A stretch of 64,000 bases of DNA from Chloroflexota bacterium (GCA_016219275.1 JACRBM010000052.1:1-64000); one strand, 5' to 3'. Numbered from the stretch's first letter, positions 8,906-17,016 are shown. Program-made: numbers and translations. The notes: generated from the letters alone by a model not told the origin.

Positions 8906-9154
8906 TTATGCTTTCGCCGCGCTATGTTTGCTCGGCTTGGAGACCTTGGTCAATTGAATGACTAGACGCAGGGCGTCGTTGACCGCTTTTTCATCAGGAA
9001 ATGCTTTGGCAATGTCCGGTTCGAGCAAAACGAGATTCGTTCCCGCACGATAGCGCGCCGCGTATTTGCCGCGCACACTTCCTTTGAGCAATTCCCGCAC
9101 GTCATATTCGGGACAGAGTTCATCGTCCTTCGATGCTCTGTTTTTTTTCTTCAT
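8906..9154 (-). CDS. Antitoxin-like small protein (PEYD...RGKY...LEPD family)
   Basis: 82 aa. Its core (YDVRELLKGSVRGKYAARYR, GTN, VLLEPDIAKAFPDEKAVNDAL) matches the family seen again at 63071-63373, although it lacks the insert of that copy. In other genomes this family sits next to toxin genes such as BrnT-like RNases; here no toxin is adjacent, so it may be an orphan antitoxin. It is flanked by the real V4R gene end and the truncated V4R copy. Confidence 0.7.
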   Translation of the reverse strand: MKKKNRASKDDELCPEYDVRELLKGSVRGKYAARYRAGTNLVLLEPDIAKAFPDEKAVNDALRLVIQLTKVSKPSKHSAAKA

Positions 9155-9157
9155 CCT

Positions 9158-9772
9158 CTAACCCAACGTCACCTTATGCCGACACACCGCATCGCCCATC
9201 GCGTGGCAGGCAATCTCTTCGACCTTGAAGTCTTCGCAGTCCAGAATCCACGCGAGCAAACCGTGCAGGAACCCAGCCGTCGTGTAACACGCCGGCGTTC
9301 CGCTCTGCATCCCCATGCAATTGCCGCACGTCGCGTCTTCCCAGAAAAACGTGTTGCCCTCTTCACGCACGTGAATCGTCGTGCTCAACTGCTCGCTGTA
9401 CGTCTTCGCCGCCGTGTCGAGCGTCAACTTGACCTTGCGATTCAGCGACAAGAACTTGGTCGCGACCTTGGTCGCGTTCGCCAGCATCGCGTTTTCCTCG
9501 ATCGCGCTTTTCGCGCGCCCGCGTCCGACGCGATTCAAAATCGCGCGCGCGCCGCGTTTGCCGTAGAGATCGAACAACGCGCGATTGATCTGTCCCATGT
9601 ACGCGAGTTCGTGCCCGCCATGTGCCGTATCACTATTTGGATAATTGTCAATGTACTGCGTGAGATTTGCCGAGCGTAACAACGGCGTCATACCTTGCTT
9701 GCCCACCACGTCCTCGACGCCCAGAAGGACGACGCGAAATGCCTTGTTCATTAGTTCTTTTTCTGCGAGCAC
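9158..9772 (-). CDS. V4R-domain protein, copy 1
   Basis: 204 aa. The C-terminal 65 residues form a V4R (4-vinyl-reductase) domain with FLHGLLAWILDCEDFKVEEI, then C-H-A-M-G-D and C-R-H-K-V. Cysteines at ATCGNCMG and PACY could bind metal or a ligand. V4R domains are small-molecule sensing modules also found in XylR-type regulators and in tetrapyrrole and hydrocarbon pathways. Here no output domain is attached. It is followed 21 bp away by a related paralog, and both lie between nuoK and the cargo genes. Its role in respiration is unknown. Confidence 0.8.
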   Translation of the reverse strand: MLAEKELMNKAFRVVLLGVEDVVGKQGMTPLLRSANLTQYIDNYPNSDTAHGGHELAYMGQINRALFDLYGKRGARAILNRVGRGRAKSAIEENAMLANATKVATKFLSLNRKVKLTLDTAAKTYSEQLSTTIHVREEGNTFFWEDATCGNCMGMQSGTPACYTTAGFLHGLLAWILDCEDFKVEEIACHAMGDAVCRHKVTLG

Positions 9773-9793
9773 CCCGAACCTTTCAGAACGCTT

Positions 9794-10423
9794 CTACTCC
9801 TCAGGATTCAGCGTAATGCGATATTTACATGCTGCTGCGCCTTTCGCGCAACATTCCACTTCTTCGATGGTTTCCGTGCCGCCCGTCGCGCGTTGCAAGA
9901 CGCGATGCAGAAAACCGATCATCGCGAAACAAACCGGTGCGCTATTCTGCCAACCGATACAATATGGGCAATGCTCAACTTGGACGTACCACTGATCGCG
10001 ATCTTTCGTCGTGCGTACAACGACATCCAATTGATCTTGCAACGCGCGCCCCGAGCGTTCGAGCACCATCGTCACACGTTGCGCGAGCGGCATCAGCTTC
10101 ATCGCCGCGCGCGCGACGACGACCAATGCCGCGCTTTCTTCCAAACCGCGACTCGCCTGCGCGCGTCCCACACGTTGCATGATCGCACGCGCGCCGCGCG
10201 CACCGTAAATATCGAACAATGCCTGGGACACCTGGCTGAAATAACGGAGCAGGTACCCGTTACGTTCTTCTGTGCTCGGCGGATAGTTGCCGACGTACTG
10301 CGCCAGCCCGCTGCGTCGCAAAAGCATTTCCGTTCCGTGCGTGCCGATCACATCATCCAGACCCATCAAAAAAGTCCGGAACGCTTTGGCGGTCGCTTGC
10401 GGCTCTGCGCTTATCGTACTCAA
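9794..10423 (-). CDS. V4R-domain protein, copy 2
   Basis: 209 aa, same architecture as the 9158-9772 paralog: an alpha-helical N-terminus (FRTFLMGLDDVIGTHG), a GARAIMQRVGRAQA motif, and a C-terminal V4R domain ending in VECCAKGAAACKYRI with a CPYCIG pair before it. It ends 8 nt before nuoK on the operon axis, so it is likely co-transcribed with nuoK. The tandem pair probably arose by duplication. The ligand is not predictable. Confidence 0.8.
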   Translation of the reverse strand: MSTISAEPQATAKAFRTFLMGLDDVIGTHGTEMLLRRSGLAQYVGNYPPSTEERNGYLLRYFSQVSQALFDIYGARGARAIMQRVGRAQASRGLEESAALVVVARAAMKLMPLAQRVTMVLERSGRALQDQLDVVVRTTKDRDQWYVQVEHCPYCIGWQNSAPVCFAMIGFLHRVLQRATGGTETIEEVECCAKGAAACKYRITLNPEE

Positions 10424-10430
10424 ATCGCGG

Positions 10431-10730
10431 CTAGCCCTTTAGCTCGTTGACCTGGTCGACGTCCACGTTGGCGCGCGAGCGGAACAACGCGACGATGATC
10501 GCAAGCCCTACCGCGACTTCGGCGGCGGCAACGGTCAGGACGAGAAACACGAACACCTGACCGTCGAGGTTTTGCAAATAGCGCGAGAACGCGACGAACG
10601 CGAGATTCGCCGCGTTGAGCATCAACTCGATACTCATAAACATGATGAGCGGATTGCGGCGCACGAGCACGCCGACCGCGCCGAGCGAAAACAAAATCGC
10701 GCTAAGAATGATGAAATGATTGACTGTCAT
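10431..10730 (-). CDS. nuoK: NADH-quinone oxidoreductase subunit K
   Basis: 99-aa, three-helix membrane subunit of complex I. It shows the family N-terminus ([19 protein letters not shown]) and the helix with the proton-pathway Glu in [12 protein letters not shown]. The length is normal. It sits downstream of nuoJ, separated by a 101-bp repeat tract. Confidence 0.95.
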   Translation of the reverse strand: MTVNHFIILSAILFSLGAVGVLVRRNPLIMFMSIELMLNAANLAFVAFSRYLQNLDGQVFVFLVLTVAAAEVAVGLAIIVALFRSRANVDVDQVNELKG

Positions 10731-10734
10731 TTTT

Positions 10735-10845
10735 TTGAGGTTGGAGGTTGGAAATTAGAAGTTGGAGATTGGAGGTTGGAAATTGGAAGTGAGACTCGTG
10801 CGTCTAATTTCCAATTTCCAATTTCCAATTTCTAACTTCTAGATT
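10735..10845. repeat. GGTTGGAAATTGGAAG-type repeat tract between nuoJ and nuoK
   Basis: Several near-direct copies of TTGGAAATTGGAAG, then inverted copies (CCAATTTCCAATTTCCAA), make a low-complexity palindromic tract. Similar units occur at 13430-13460 before nuoE. No reading frame is supported. Confidence 0.65.
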
Positions 10846-11341
10846 TTTTCGCCAGCACGACGACGCCGACAATCGCCGCAAGCAATAAAACCGATGTCAA
10901 CTCGAACGGCAAGATGAAATCGGTGAACAACGCCGCCCCAATCGCTTCCACATTGCCGACCTGCGCGAGGTACTCGGGCGTGAATGTGCCGCGCGTCGTG
11001 GGCAACACCGCCGATGCGCCGGCGACGACCAATAGCAGGACGAGTGCAATACCGAACACGCCGGCGAGCGCGGGTTGTCGTTCGAGCGCGCCCGCGCCTT
11101 GATCCAAGCCCGGACTGAGCAACATGATCACGAACACGAACAGGATCAGAATCGCGCCGGCGTAAACCATCACTTGCGCGGCGGCGATGAACGGCGCGCT
11201 GAGCAAGACGTACAGCGCCGCGAGCGACACGAACACGACGGCGAGACTGAGCGCGCTGTGCACCGGGTTCCGCAGAGAAATCACGCCGAGCGCGGCAACA
11301 ACCGCGAGAGCGGCAAACAGGTAAAAGACGATGGCATCCAT
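10832..11341 (-). CDS. nuoJ: NADH-quinone oxidoreductase subunit J
   Basis: 169-aa membrane subunit of complex I with five hydrophobic segments and the family motif SLRNPVHSALSLAVVFVSLA near residue 22. The AQVMVYAGAILILFVFVIML helix contains the pi-bulge region. It directly abuts the DinB-like gene upstream (adjacent bases). Confidence 0.94.
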   Translation of the reverse strand: MDAIVFYLFAALAVVAALGVISLRNPVHSALSLAVVFVSLAALYVLLSAPFIAAAQVMVYAGAILILFVFVIMLLSPGLDQGAGALERQPALAGVFGIALVLLLVVAGASAVLPTTRGTFTPEYLAQVGNVEAIGAALFTDFILPFELTSVLLLAAIVGVVVLAKKSRS

Positions 11342-11830
11342 TTATTTTTTCGCTTGATGAATTGCGTTCGCGATTTCGTTACAATGCGTCGTTTCGTGAC
11401 TGTAAATGATGACGAGCAAATCCTTCAATTTCACTTCGCCGAAAACCGGATGCTCGCCCTGCAAATCCATTTGCGCTTGCGTTACGGTTTCCAAAAACGC
11501 GAGCATCTCGTTGAGCGTCACATCGAGTTCCGCGCGAATCTGCGCGAGCGTCTGCTCTTTGCGCTTGGCGACTTGGCGCGCGTTGTAGGTATCGTTGTCG
11601 TACCCTGCCGGCAATTTTGGATCTTCGCCGCGCGCTGCGCGTTGCGCGATGCCAAACATGCCGCGATTCGCGCCGGCGAGATGCGCGACTGCGTCCTTCA
11701 CCGACCACTCTGACGTCACCGTGATCGCGATGGCTTGCTCGTCGGTCAGCGGCGCAAGCGTGCGCTCCAAGATCGTGTGGGCTTCTTTCAATTTGCTTAC
11801 AAGGGGGTCGAGATCTTTCAGCATCGTCAC
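11342..11830 (-). CDS. DinB-like four-helix protein
   Basis: 162 aa of the DinB/DfsB (maleylpyruvate isomerase N-terminal-like) four-helix class. It has WSVKDAVAHLAGANRG at about residue 42 and a late histidine pair in YSHETTHCNEI, the pattern used for metal binding in this fold. Exact activity in the class varies (thiol-dependent transferases and unknowns). It takes the place between nuoH and nuoJ where nuoI normally lies, with no gap to nuoJ. The start may be GTG at 11830 or ATG at 11824. Confidence 0.78.
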   Translation of the reverse strand: MTMLKDLDPLVSKLKEAHTILERTLAPLTDEQAIAITVTSEWSVKDAVAHLAGANRGMFGIAQRAARGEDPKLPAGYDNDTYNARQVAKRKEQTLAQIRAELDVTLNEMLAFLETVTQAQMDLQGEHPVFGEVKLKDLLVIIYSHETTHCNEIANAIHQAKK

Positions 11831-11864
11831 TGAATCCTTTCGTAGCGCAAGTTTGAAACTCGCG

Positions 11865-12881
11865 TTACTTGCCGATCAACACCAACACAATTGCCGTCAC
11901 CGCGATGTTGGCGAGCGCGAGCGGGAACAACACCTTCCAACCAAAGCGCATCAATTGATCGTAGCGAAAACGCGGCAACGTTCCACGAACCCACATGAAC
12001 AAAAAGATGAACGCCATGATCTTGATGAACAACCAATGCACGCCAGGGAAAATGCCGAACGGACCTTGATAGCCGCCGAGAAACATCGTCGAAGCGATCG
12101 CGCTGACGGTGAGCATGTGAATGTACTCTGCCATGTAAAACAGCGCGAATTTCAGCGACGAGTACTCGGTCTGGTACCCGGCGACGAGTTCAGTCTCGGC
12201 TTCGGGTAGATCGAACGGCAAACGATTCGTTTCCGCGAACGCGCAGATCACATAGATCACGAACGCGACCGGTTGCACGAACACGAACCACCACGGATTT
12301 TGTTGCTCGACGATTTTCGAAAGACTGAGCGTTTGCGAAATCATCAACACGCCGACCAGCGACAAGCCGAGCGCGATTTCGTAACTGATCATCTGCGCGG
12401 TCGAGCGCAATCCGCCGAGCAAGGAGTATTTGTTGTTCGCGCCCCAGCCGCCGAGCACGACACCGTACACACTCAGCGAGCCAATCGCGAGCAAGTACAA
12501 CACCGCCACGTTCACGTCCGCGATTTGGAAAACGACCTTGTATCCGAAAATTTCCGCCGGCGGATGGAGCGGAATGACCGCCCACGCGAGCAACGCCGTG
12601 CCGACCGCAATCGCCGGCGCGATGATGTAAACAACCTTGTCCGCCTGCGCGGGAATAAAGTCTTCTTTGAAAATCATCTTGACCGCGTCGGCAATCGGTT
12701 GGAGAACTGCGATCGGTCCGATGCGCCCCACGCGATTCGGTCCCACGCGCGATTGGATGTGCGCGACGACGTACCGCTCCATCAACGTGAGGTACGCAAA
12801 CAGCGTCAACAATACGATGATGACGACGAGCGATTTGACGAGCGCCTCGATGATCAATATCAACAGTGGATCAAGCGTCAC
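11865..12881 (-). CDS. nuoH: NADH-quinone oxidoreductase subunit H
   Basis: 338-aa membrane subunit that contacts the quinone-binding module. Family motifs visible are RVGPNRVG (about residue 42) and FAETNRLPFDLPEAE (about 215). There are eight helices. The start is GTG with GAGG upstream. It lies downstream of nuoE in an operon without nuoB, C, D, F or G. Confidence 0.95.
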   Translation of the reverse strand: MTLDPLLILIIEALVKSLVVIIVLLTLFAYLTLMERYVVAHIQSRVGPNRVGRIGPIAVLQPIADAVKMIFKEDFIPAQADKVVYIIAPAIAVGTALLAWAVIPLHPPAEIFGYKVVFQIADVNVAVLYLLAIGSLSVYGVVLGGWGANNKYSLLGGLRSTAQMISYEIALGLSLVGVLMISQTLSLSKIVEQQNPWWFVFVQPVAFVIYVICAFAETNRLPFDLPEAETELVAGYQTEYSSLKFALFYMAEYIHMLTVSAIASTMFLGGYQGPFGIFPGVHWLFIKIMAFIFLFMWVRGTLPRFRYDQLMRFGWKVLFPLALANIAVTAIVLVLIGK

Positions 12882-12892
12882 AACAACCTCAT

Positions 12893-12935
12893 ACTCCCGC
12901 CCCTGCGCAAGCGGAGGCGGGTTGGGGAGGGGGTC
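12893..12935. repeat. C/G-rich palindromic repeat between nuoE and nuoH
   Basis: CCCGCC...GGCGGG hairpin followed by GTTGGGGAGGGGGT. It resembles the G-rich block at the rsmH end (58768-58808). Confidence 0.5.
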
Positions 12936-13407
12936 ACATGTTCTTCAACTCTTCCAAAATTTCGTCCAGCTTTTCGATACTCAAGTCCTGGAAATGTTTC
13001 TCGCCGTCCACGAGCATCACCGGCGCGTGATCGCAACCACCCAGGCATTCCGCATCGCGCAGCGTGATCTTGCCGTCGGCGGTCGTTTGTCCGGCTTTGC
13101 AACCCAGTTTGTGCTCGATGTGTTCCAGCATTTCATCCGCGCCGCGCAACGCGCACGGCAAATCGGTGCAGAACATGACGGTGTGTTCGCCTTTGGGTTC
13201 GCGCGCGTACATCGTATAAAACGTCGCGACCGAACTGGCTTCAGTTCGCGAGACGCCGACAATCGCGGCGATGTCATCGAGCACCGCGTCCGGCAAATGC
13301 CCCACTTCGCGTTGCGCGAGGTGCAACGCCGGCATCAACGCCGAACGTTTATCCGGATATTTCGTTGTCAGTTTCAGAATCTCATTACGCGCTTTTTCAG
13401 AGAGCAT
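12934..13407 (-). CDS. nuoE: NADH-quinone oxidoreductase subunit E ([2Fe-2S])
   Basis: 157-aa thioredoxin-like subunit of the NADH-oxidising module. Four cysteine ligands are visible: MFCTDLPCALRG and, about 45 residues later, ECLGGC. The ATG at 13407 is preferred because a GAGGA ribosome site precedes it. The open frame extends 17 codons further, but only through intergenic repeat sequence. Its partners nuoF and nuoG are not in this window. Confidence 0.93.
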   Translation of the reverse strand: MLSEKARNEILKLTTKYPDKRSALMPALHLAQREVGHLPDAVLDDIAAIVGVSRTEASSVATFYTMYAREPKGEHTVMFCTDLPCALRGADEMLEHIEHKLGCKAGQTTADGKITLRDAECLGGCDHAPVMLVDGEKHFQDLSIEKLDEILEELKNM

Positions 13408-13461
13408 TGCTTTCCTCGTTGATTTTCCAACTTCCAACTTCCAATATCTAATTTCCAAAAT

Positions 13462-13818
13462 CTAATCCCAATCGAACCCGCCCTTGCGCCAGATGTAGAA
13501 ATAACCGACGAGCAAGATTAAAATAAAAACTCCCATTTCAATCAAACCGAACAATTGGAGCTGGCGAAAGAGCACCGCCCAGGGATAAAAGAAAATAATC
13601 TCGATGTCAAACAGGATGAACAACACAGCGGTGAGGAAATACTTGATCGAAACACGCCGCTTGGCGGAACCGAACGGCGGCATACCTGATTCGTACGGCG
13701 CGTATTTTTCACGAGTTGGGCGCAATGGACCGACAAGACCGGAGAGGGTCAACGCGATCGCGGTGAACGCAATCACGACGACGACCATCACGAGGATCGG
13801 TAGGAAATCAATTGGCAT
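13462..13818 (-). CDS. nuoA: NADH-quinone oxidoreductase subunit A
   Basis: 118-aa, three-helix membrane subunit of complex I, the first gene of the operon. The PYESGMPPFGSAKRRVSIKYFL loop is a clear family mark and FDIEIIFFYPWA follows. A consensus promoter lies at 13859-13887. The next operon gene is nuoE, not the usual nuoB. Confidence 0.95.
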   Translation of the reverse strand: MPIDFLPILVMVVVVIAFTAIALTLSGLVGPLRPTREKYAPYESGMPPFGSAKRRVSIKYFLTAVLFILFDIEIIFFYPWAVLFRQLQLFGLIEMGVFILILLVGYFYIWRKGGFDWD

Positions 13819-13858
13819 GCGTGACCTATGATATCAGAGGGATTAGACAACTTCGTGA

Positions 13859-13887
13859 ATCATATTACAAATCGCTATCTTTGTCAA
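13859..13887 (-). promoter_or_regulatory. Sigma70 promoter of the nuo operon
   Basis: On the minus strand TTGACA (13882-13887), 17 bp, TATGAT (13859-13864), about 40 bp ahead of nuoA. A hairpin with arms GTGAGTTG/CAACTCAC lies upstream at 13926-13954 and could be an operator, but this is speculative. Confidence 0.8.
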
Positions 13888-14019
13888 AAAAATATCGCCT
13901 GGTCGAGCCATCGCGTCATGAGGCAGTGAGTTGTTGCGTGAACAACCAACTCACACATCGCACCCAGAAATTTACCCTGGTCGTTTGAAATCAGATGCGA
14001 TTGTCCTATCCTGACCGGC

Positions 14020-14049
14020 TTGAATAAAGACGCGCATCTGTGCTATACT
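14020..14049 (+). promoter_or_regulatory. Putative sigma70 promoter of the Ig-domain lipoprotein
   Basis: TTGAAT (14020-14025), an 18-bp spacer and TATACT (14044-14049), about 25 bp before the start codon and just upstream of an AGGAGGAG ribosome site. Confidence 0.65.
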
Positions 14050-14074
14050 CTTGTGCGATTCAGGAGGAGAAGAA

Positions 14075-15808
14075 ATGATTCAGCCCACTCTAGCGCGTAT
14101 CCGGATTTTCGTACTTATTTTTTCGTTTGCGCTCGCGGCGGCAGTGACGGCGTGCAGTGCGGCAAAACCAACCGTCATCATCTCGTCGCCGCCCAGCGGC
14201 AGTCAGTACAACGAAGGCGACGAAATCAAAGTGCAATCCACCGCGACCGATTCGTCGGGCGTAGACCGCGTCGAGTTGATCGTGGACGGCATCCCCCTCC
14301 GCACCGATCCATCGCCCAGCCCGCAGGTATCGTTCACCGTGATTCAATCGTGGAAAGCGACCCAGGGTGCGCACGTCATCAGCGTACGCGCGTATAACAA
14401 ATCCGGCGGCGTCAGCGATGTCGCCGCGATTTCGCTTAACGTCGCGCCGGCAACTGTCGCGCAAAGCAACACGCCAACACCGATTCCGTCTCTGCCTATC
14501 CCAACCGTGCCTCCTCCGCCAGTGCCCGGCATTACACCGACCGTCACGCCGACCGGCGCGCCGAGCGGTACGTGCGTCAACAACGCGGCGTTCATCGCAG
14601 ACGTGACGATTCCGGATGGAATGACGATTGCCGCGGGGCAGACCTTCAACAAGACTTGGCGCTTGAGTAACAATGGCACGTGCACTTGGACCGCGTACGA
14701 ATTTACCTTTGTCAGCGGCGAAGCGATGACGGCGGGGACGATTATCGCTGTGCCGAGTCTTGCGCCGGGCGGCACCGTAGATGTGACCGTGCCCATGACC
14801 GCACCCGCCGCGCCTGGTCCGCATTCCGGCAACTGGCGAATGCGCTCGAACACCGGCGCGACCTTTGGCACGACGGTGCGCGTTCTCATCAGCGTGCCCG
14901 GCGCGGTTGTTCCAACGGCTGTACCACCGACGAACACCCCGCCACCCTCCGGGTGTACCGGCGCACCGGTCATCGCGTCTTTCAGCGCGACCGCAACGAC
15001 GATCACCGTCGGTAATTCAACGACACTGCAATGGGGCGCGGTGACGAACGCCGATTCCGTCGAAATTGACCATAGCATCGGCGGCGTAGCGAGTCCGGGC
15101 AATCTAGTCGTTTCGCCCGCGACGACAACGACGTACACGATGACCGCGCGTTGCGGTGCGACGACCGCCATTCGCCAAGTCACAATCACGGTGAATCCGC
15201 TTGCGCCTCCAGCCGCGCCAGCAATGACGTCACCCTCTGATGGTAAAGTCTTTCGCGTTTTTCCACGCGTTGCTTCATTTTCCTGGAATTCGGTTGCGTT
15301 TCCGGGTGGCGTCAGTTACACCATCGAAATCCAAAAGAACACCGGTTCTTGGGTGGCTCATGTGACCGCCGGCAGTCTCGGTGCGACCAACTACTCGATG
15401 GCGGCGTTTCCCGGCGATAACCAAGGGCGATGGCGCGTGTGGGCAACTAGCCCAACCGCCGGCGCGGGCACGAAAAGTGATTGGCGGTATTTTTCATTCA
15501 ATACCAGCGCCAGTCAATATGCCGGAACTTGGCTAAATGACGATGCGGCAACCAGCGGCATCACGAAAGTCATTATCACTTCCGCCGGACAAACGCTGAC
15601 GGTCCACCCGTACGGCAAATGCCACCCGAGCGACTGTGATTGGGGAACCGCCAACAAAACGCTCAACACATCGGTCGAGCCGATCACCGTTTCGGGATTT
15701 TCAAGCGCCGGAAGTAATAGCATCACCATTACGCTCAATAACGATGCCGGAACTAGTTTGCGCGTGGTCTACAACAACCTCGGCATAACCTATTATTTCC
15801 ACAAATAA
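14075..15808 (+). CDS. Secreted lipoprotein with Ig-like and NBR1-Ig domains
   Basis: 577 aa. The ATG at 14075 follows AGGAGGAGA; an earlier in-frame ATG at 14051 lacks a site. The signal peptide ends in a VTAC lipobox (Cys about residue 27), so the protein is probably anchored outside the membrane. Domains in order: a bacterial Ig-like domain (about 30-120), a Pro/Thr linker, an NBR1-type Ig domain (about 170-275, with FNKTWRLSNNGTCTWTAYEF), a second linker and Ig-like domain (about 295-375), an Fn3-like segment (about 385-480) and a C-terminal beta-rich domain with CHPSDCDWG. Likely surface binding or structural; the ligand is unknown. Confidence 0.82.
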   Translation: MIQPTLARIRIFVLIFSFALAAAVTACSAAKPTVIISSPPSGSQYNEGDEIKVQSTATDSSGVDRVELIVDGIPLRTDPSPSPQVSFTVIQSWKATQGAHVISVRAYNKSGGVSDVAAISLNVAPATVAQSNTPTPIPSLPIPTVPPPPVPGITPTVTPTGAPSGTCVNNAAFIADVTIPDGMTIAAGQTFNKTWRLSNNGTCTWTAYEFTFVSGEAMTAGTIIAVPSLAPGGTVDVTVPMTAPAAPGPHSGNWRMRSNTGATFGTTVRVLISVPGAVVPTAVPPTNTPPPSGCTGAPVIASFSATATTITVGNSTTLQWGAVTNADSVEIDHSIGGVASPGNLVVSPATTTTYTMTARCGATTAIRQVTITVNPLAPPAAPAMTSPSDGKVFRVFPRVASFSWNSVAFPGGVSYTIEIQKNTGSWVAHVTAGSLGATNYSMAAFPGDNQGRWRVWATSPTAGAGTKSDWRYFSFNTSASQYAGTWLNDDAATSGITKVIITSAGQTLTVHPYGKCHPSDCDWGTANKTLNTSVEPITVSGFSSAGSNSITITLNNDAGTSLRVVYNNLGITYYFHK

Positions 15809-15873
15809 TCGCCGGCGACCGATTGGCGCAAGGATTTTCATAGAAACTCTTTGATCTTTTTTCGCCCAAGGTA

Positions 15874-15902
15874 TTGAAAACGCGCGAGATGTGTGCTATA
15901 CT
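15874..15902 (+). promoter_or_regulatory. Sigma70 promoter of the Lys/Ala-rich gene pair
   Basis: TTGAAA (15874-15879), 17 bp, TATACT (15897-15902). It leaves a leader of about 145 nt before the start codon at 16055, containing a short TCCAAGTGGA palindrome. No known riboswitch was recognised in the leader. Confidence 0.7.
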
Positions 15903-16054
15903 CTCGCGCGAAATTCTTAACGTTGTCCAAGTGGACGCAGGCTTGGAAAGGGGGTGACCACAGCCCAATTGATCAAATCCATCGCTTGGAGTAATCTTTG
16001 GCACTTGTGCGTTCAGTTTCCGTCCAAACATCCCCAAATCCCAAGGAGGATCCG

Positions 16055-16321
16055 ATGAGCAATCCACTCGACCTTTTGCTAGGACTCGCTTCGCCTTTGC
16101 TACTCGCCGCGCCGAAAAAAGCCGCCGCGAAAAAAGCCGCGAAGAAACCAGCGAAAAAAGCCGCCGCGAAAAAAGCGGCGCCGAAGAAAAAAGTCGCGGC
16201 TAAAGCCAAAAAACCAGCCGCACCAGTCGCCGCCGTTGCGCCCGTTGCTCCCGCTGAACCTGCGCCGATGCCAGCCGCACCGGCTCCCGCGCCTGCTCCC
16301 GTCGCACCAGTCAAGCCGTGA
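16055..16321 (+). CDS. Lys/Ala/Pro-rich basic protein (histone H1-tail-like)
   Basis: 88 aa from the ATG after AAGGAGG (the frame is open 19 codons further upstream, without a ribosome site). A short hydrophobic N-terminus (NPLDLLLGLASPLLLAA) is followed by about 40 residues of AAKKA-type repeats like bacterial histone H1-like tails, then an Ala/Pro-rich end. Such tails bind nucleic acid or polyphosphate, but the N-terminus could also target the membrane. It overlaps the next gene by GTGA, so translation is coupled. Confidence 0.65.
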   Translation: MSNPLDLLLGLASPLLLAAPKKAAAKKAAKKPAKKAAAKKAAPKKKVAAKAKKPAAPVAAVAPVAPAEPAPMPAAPAPAPAPVAPVKP

Positions 16322-16932
16322 CCAAGTTGACCCGTTGCTTGTGGCAGGCGTTGCTCGTCGGCGCGACGCCGTTGGCATTGGCGGTCGTTAAGGGCAAAGC
16401 GCGAAAGAGCAAAAAGCCGGTAAAGGCAAAATCGCCCGCGCGTCGCGCAAAACCCGCGCGCCCTTCACGCAAACCCACACGCACAAAAACGCCGGCGCGA
16501 CCCGTCAAAATCTCTGCCAAGCCACTGGCAAAGCGCGCACCCGTCGCGCCAGCAAAACCGACCGCGTCCAAACCAGCGCCGCCGGTAGTTACGCCATCGG
16601 CAAAAGACGAGTCGCTCCCCAAACCCATCGCGCCCAGTGGGCGCGCGATCTTGCTTTCGCCCGAGGGCGGCAAGTTTGCCGATAGCGTCAACCCGCGTTT
16701 CCGTTGGCTTTCCGTCGGCGGCGCGACGCGCTATCAAGTCGAGTGGAGCGACAAACCGGACTTGGAAGACAGTCACGCGATCACCTCGATCGCGACCGAA
16801 GCCTTTGTCCCGGTCGAAAAGCCGCTCGCCCTAGGCATTACCTACTTTTGGCGCGTGCGCGGCGGCAACGAAGGTGGTTGGGGACCGTGGTCGAGCACCG
16901 CTTCCTTCCGCGTCCTCGAATCCACCGAGTAA
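16318..16932 (+). CDS. Basic-tail protein with a C-terminal Fn3-like domain
   Basis: 204 aa from GTG. The N-terminus is briefly hydrophobic (LWQALLVGATPLALAVV). Residues about 25-95 are rich in Lys, Arg, Pro and Ala. Residues about 105-200 form an Fn3-like domain (LSPEGGKFADSVNPRFRW, then YFWRVRGGNEGGWGPWS). It starts inside the stop of the 88-aa gene, which has a similar basic composition. Function unknown; an alternative is that the two were once one reading frame. Confidence 0.65.
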   Translation: MTKLTRCLWQALLVGATPLALAVVKGKARKSKKPVKAKSPARRAKPARPSRKPTRTKTPARPVKISAKPLAKRAPVAPAKPTASKPAPPVVTPSAKDESLPKPIAPSGRAILLSPEGGKFADSVNPRFRWLSVGGATRYQVEWSDKPDLEDSHAITSIATEAFVPVEKPLALGITYFWRVRGGNEGGWGPWSSTASFRVLESTE

Positions 16933-16955
16933 GCGTTTGCGCGCCGCCGCTCTTT

Positions 16956-17001
16956 GCGCGAGGCATTCATGTCGCGACATTGAATGCCTCGCGCTTTTTT
17001 T
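16956..17001 (+). terminator. Strong terminator after the basic gene pair
   Basis: Long stem with arms GCGCGAGGCATTCATGT and ACATTGAATGCCTCGCGC, directly followed by seven T. Confidence 0.9.
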
Positions 17002-17016
17002 GCCCAAAAGAAATTC

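Noticed and set aside
10735-10845. Possible CRISPR-like repeats
   Set aside because: Units are short, unevenly spaced and partly inverted; there are no spacers or cas genes.
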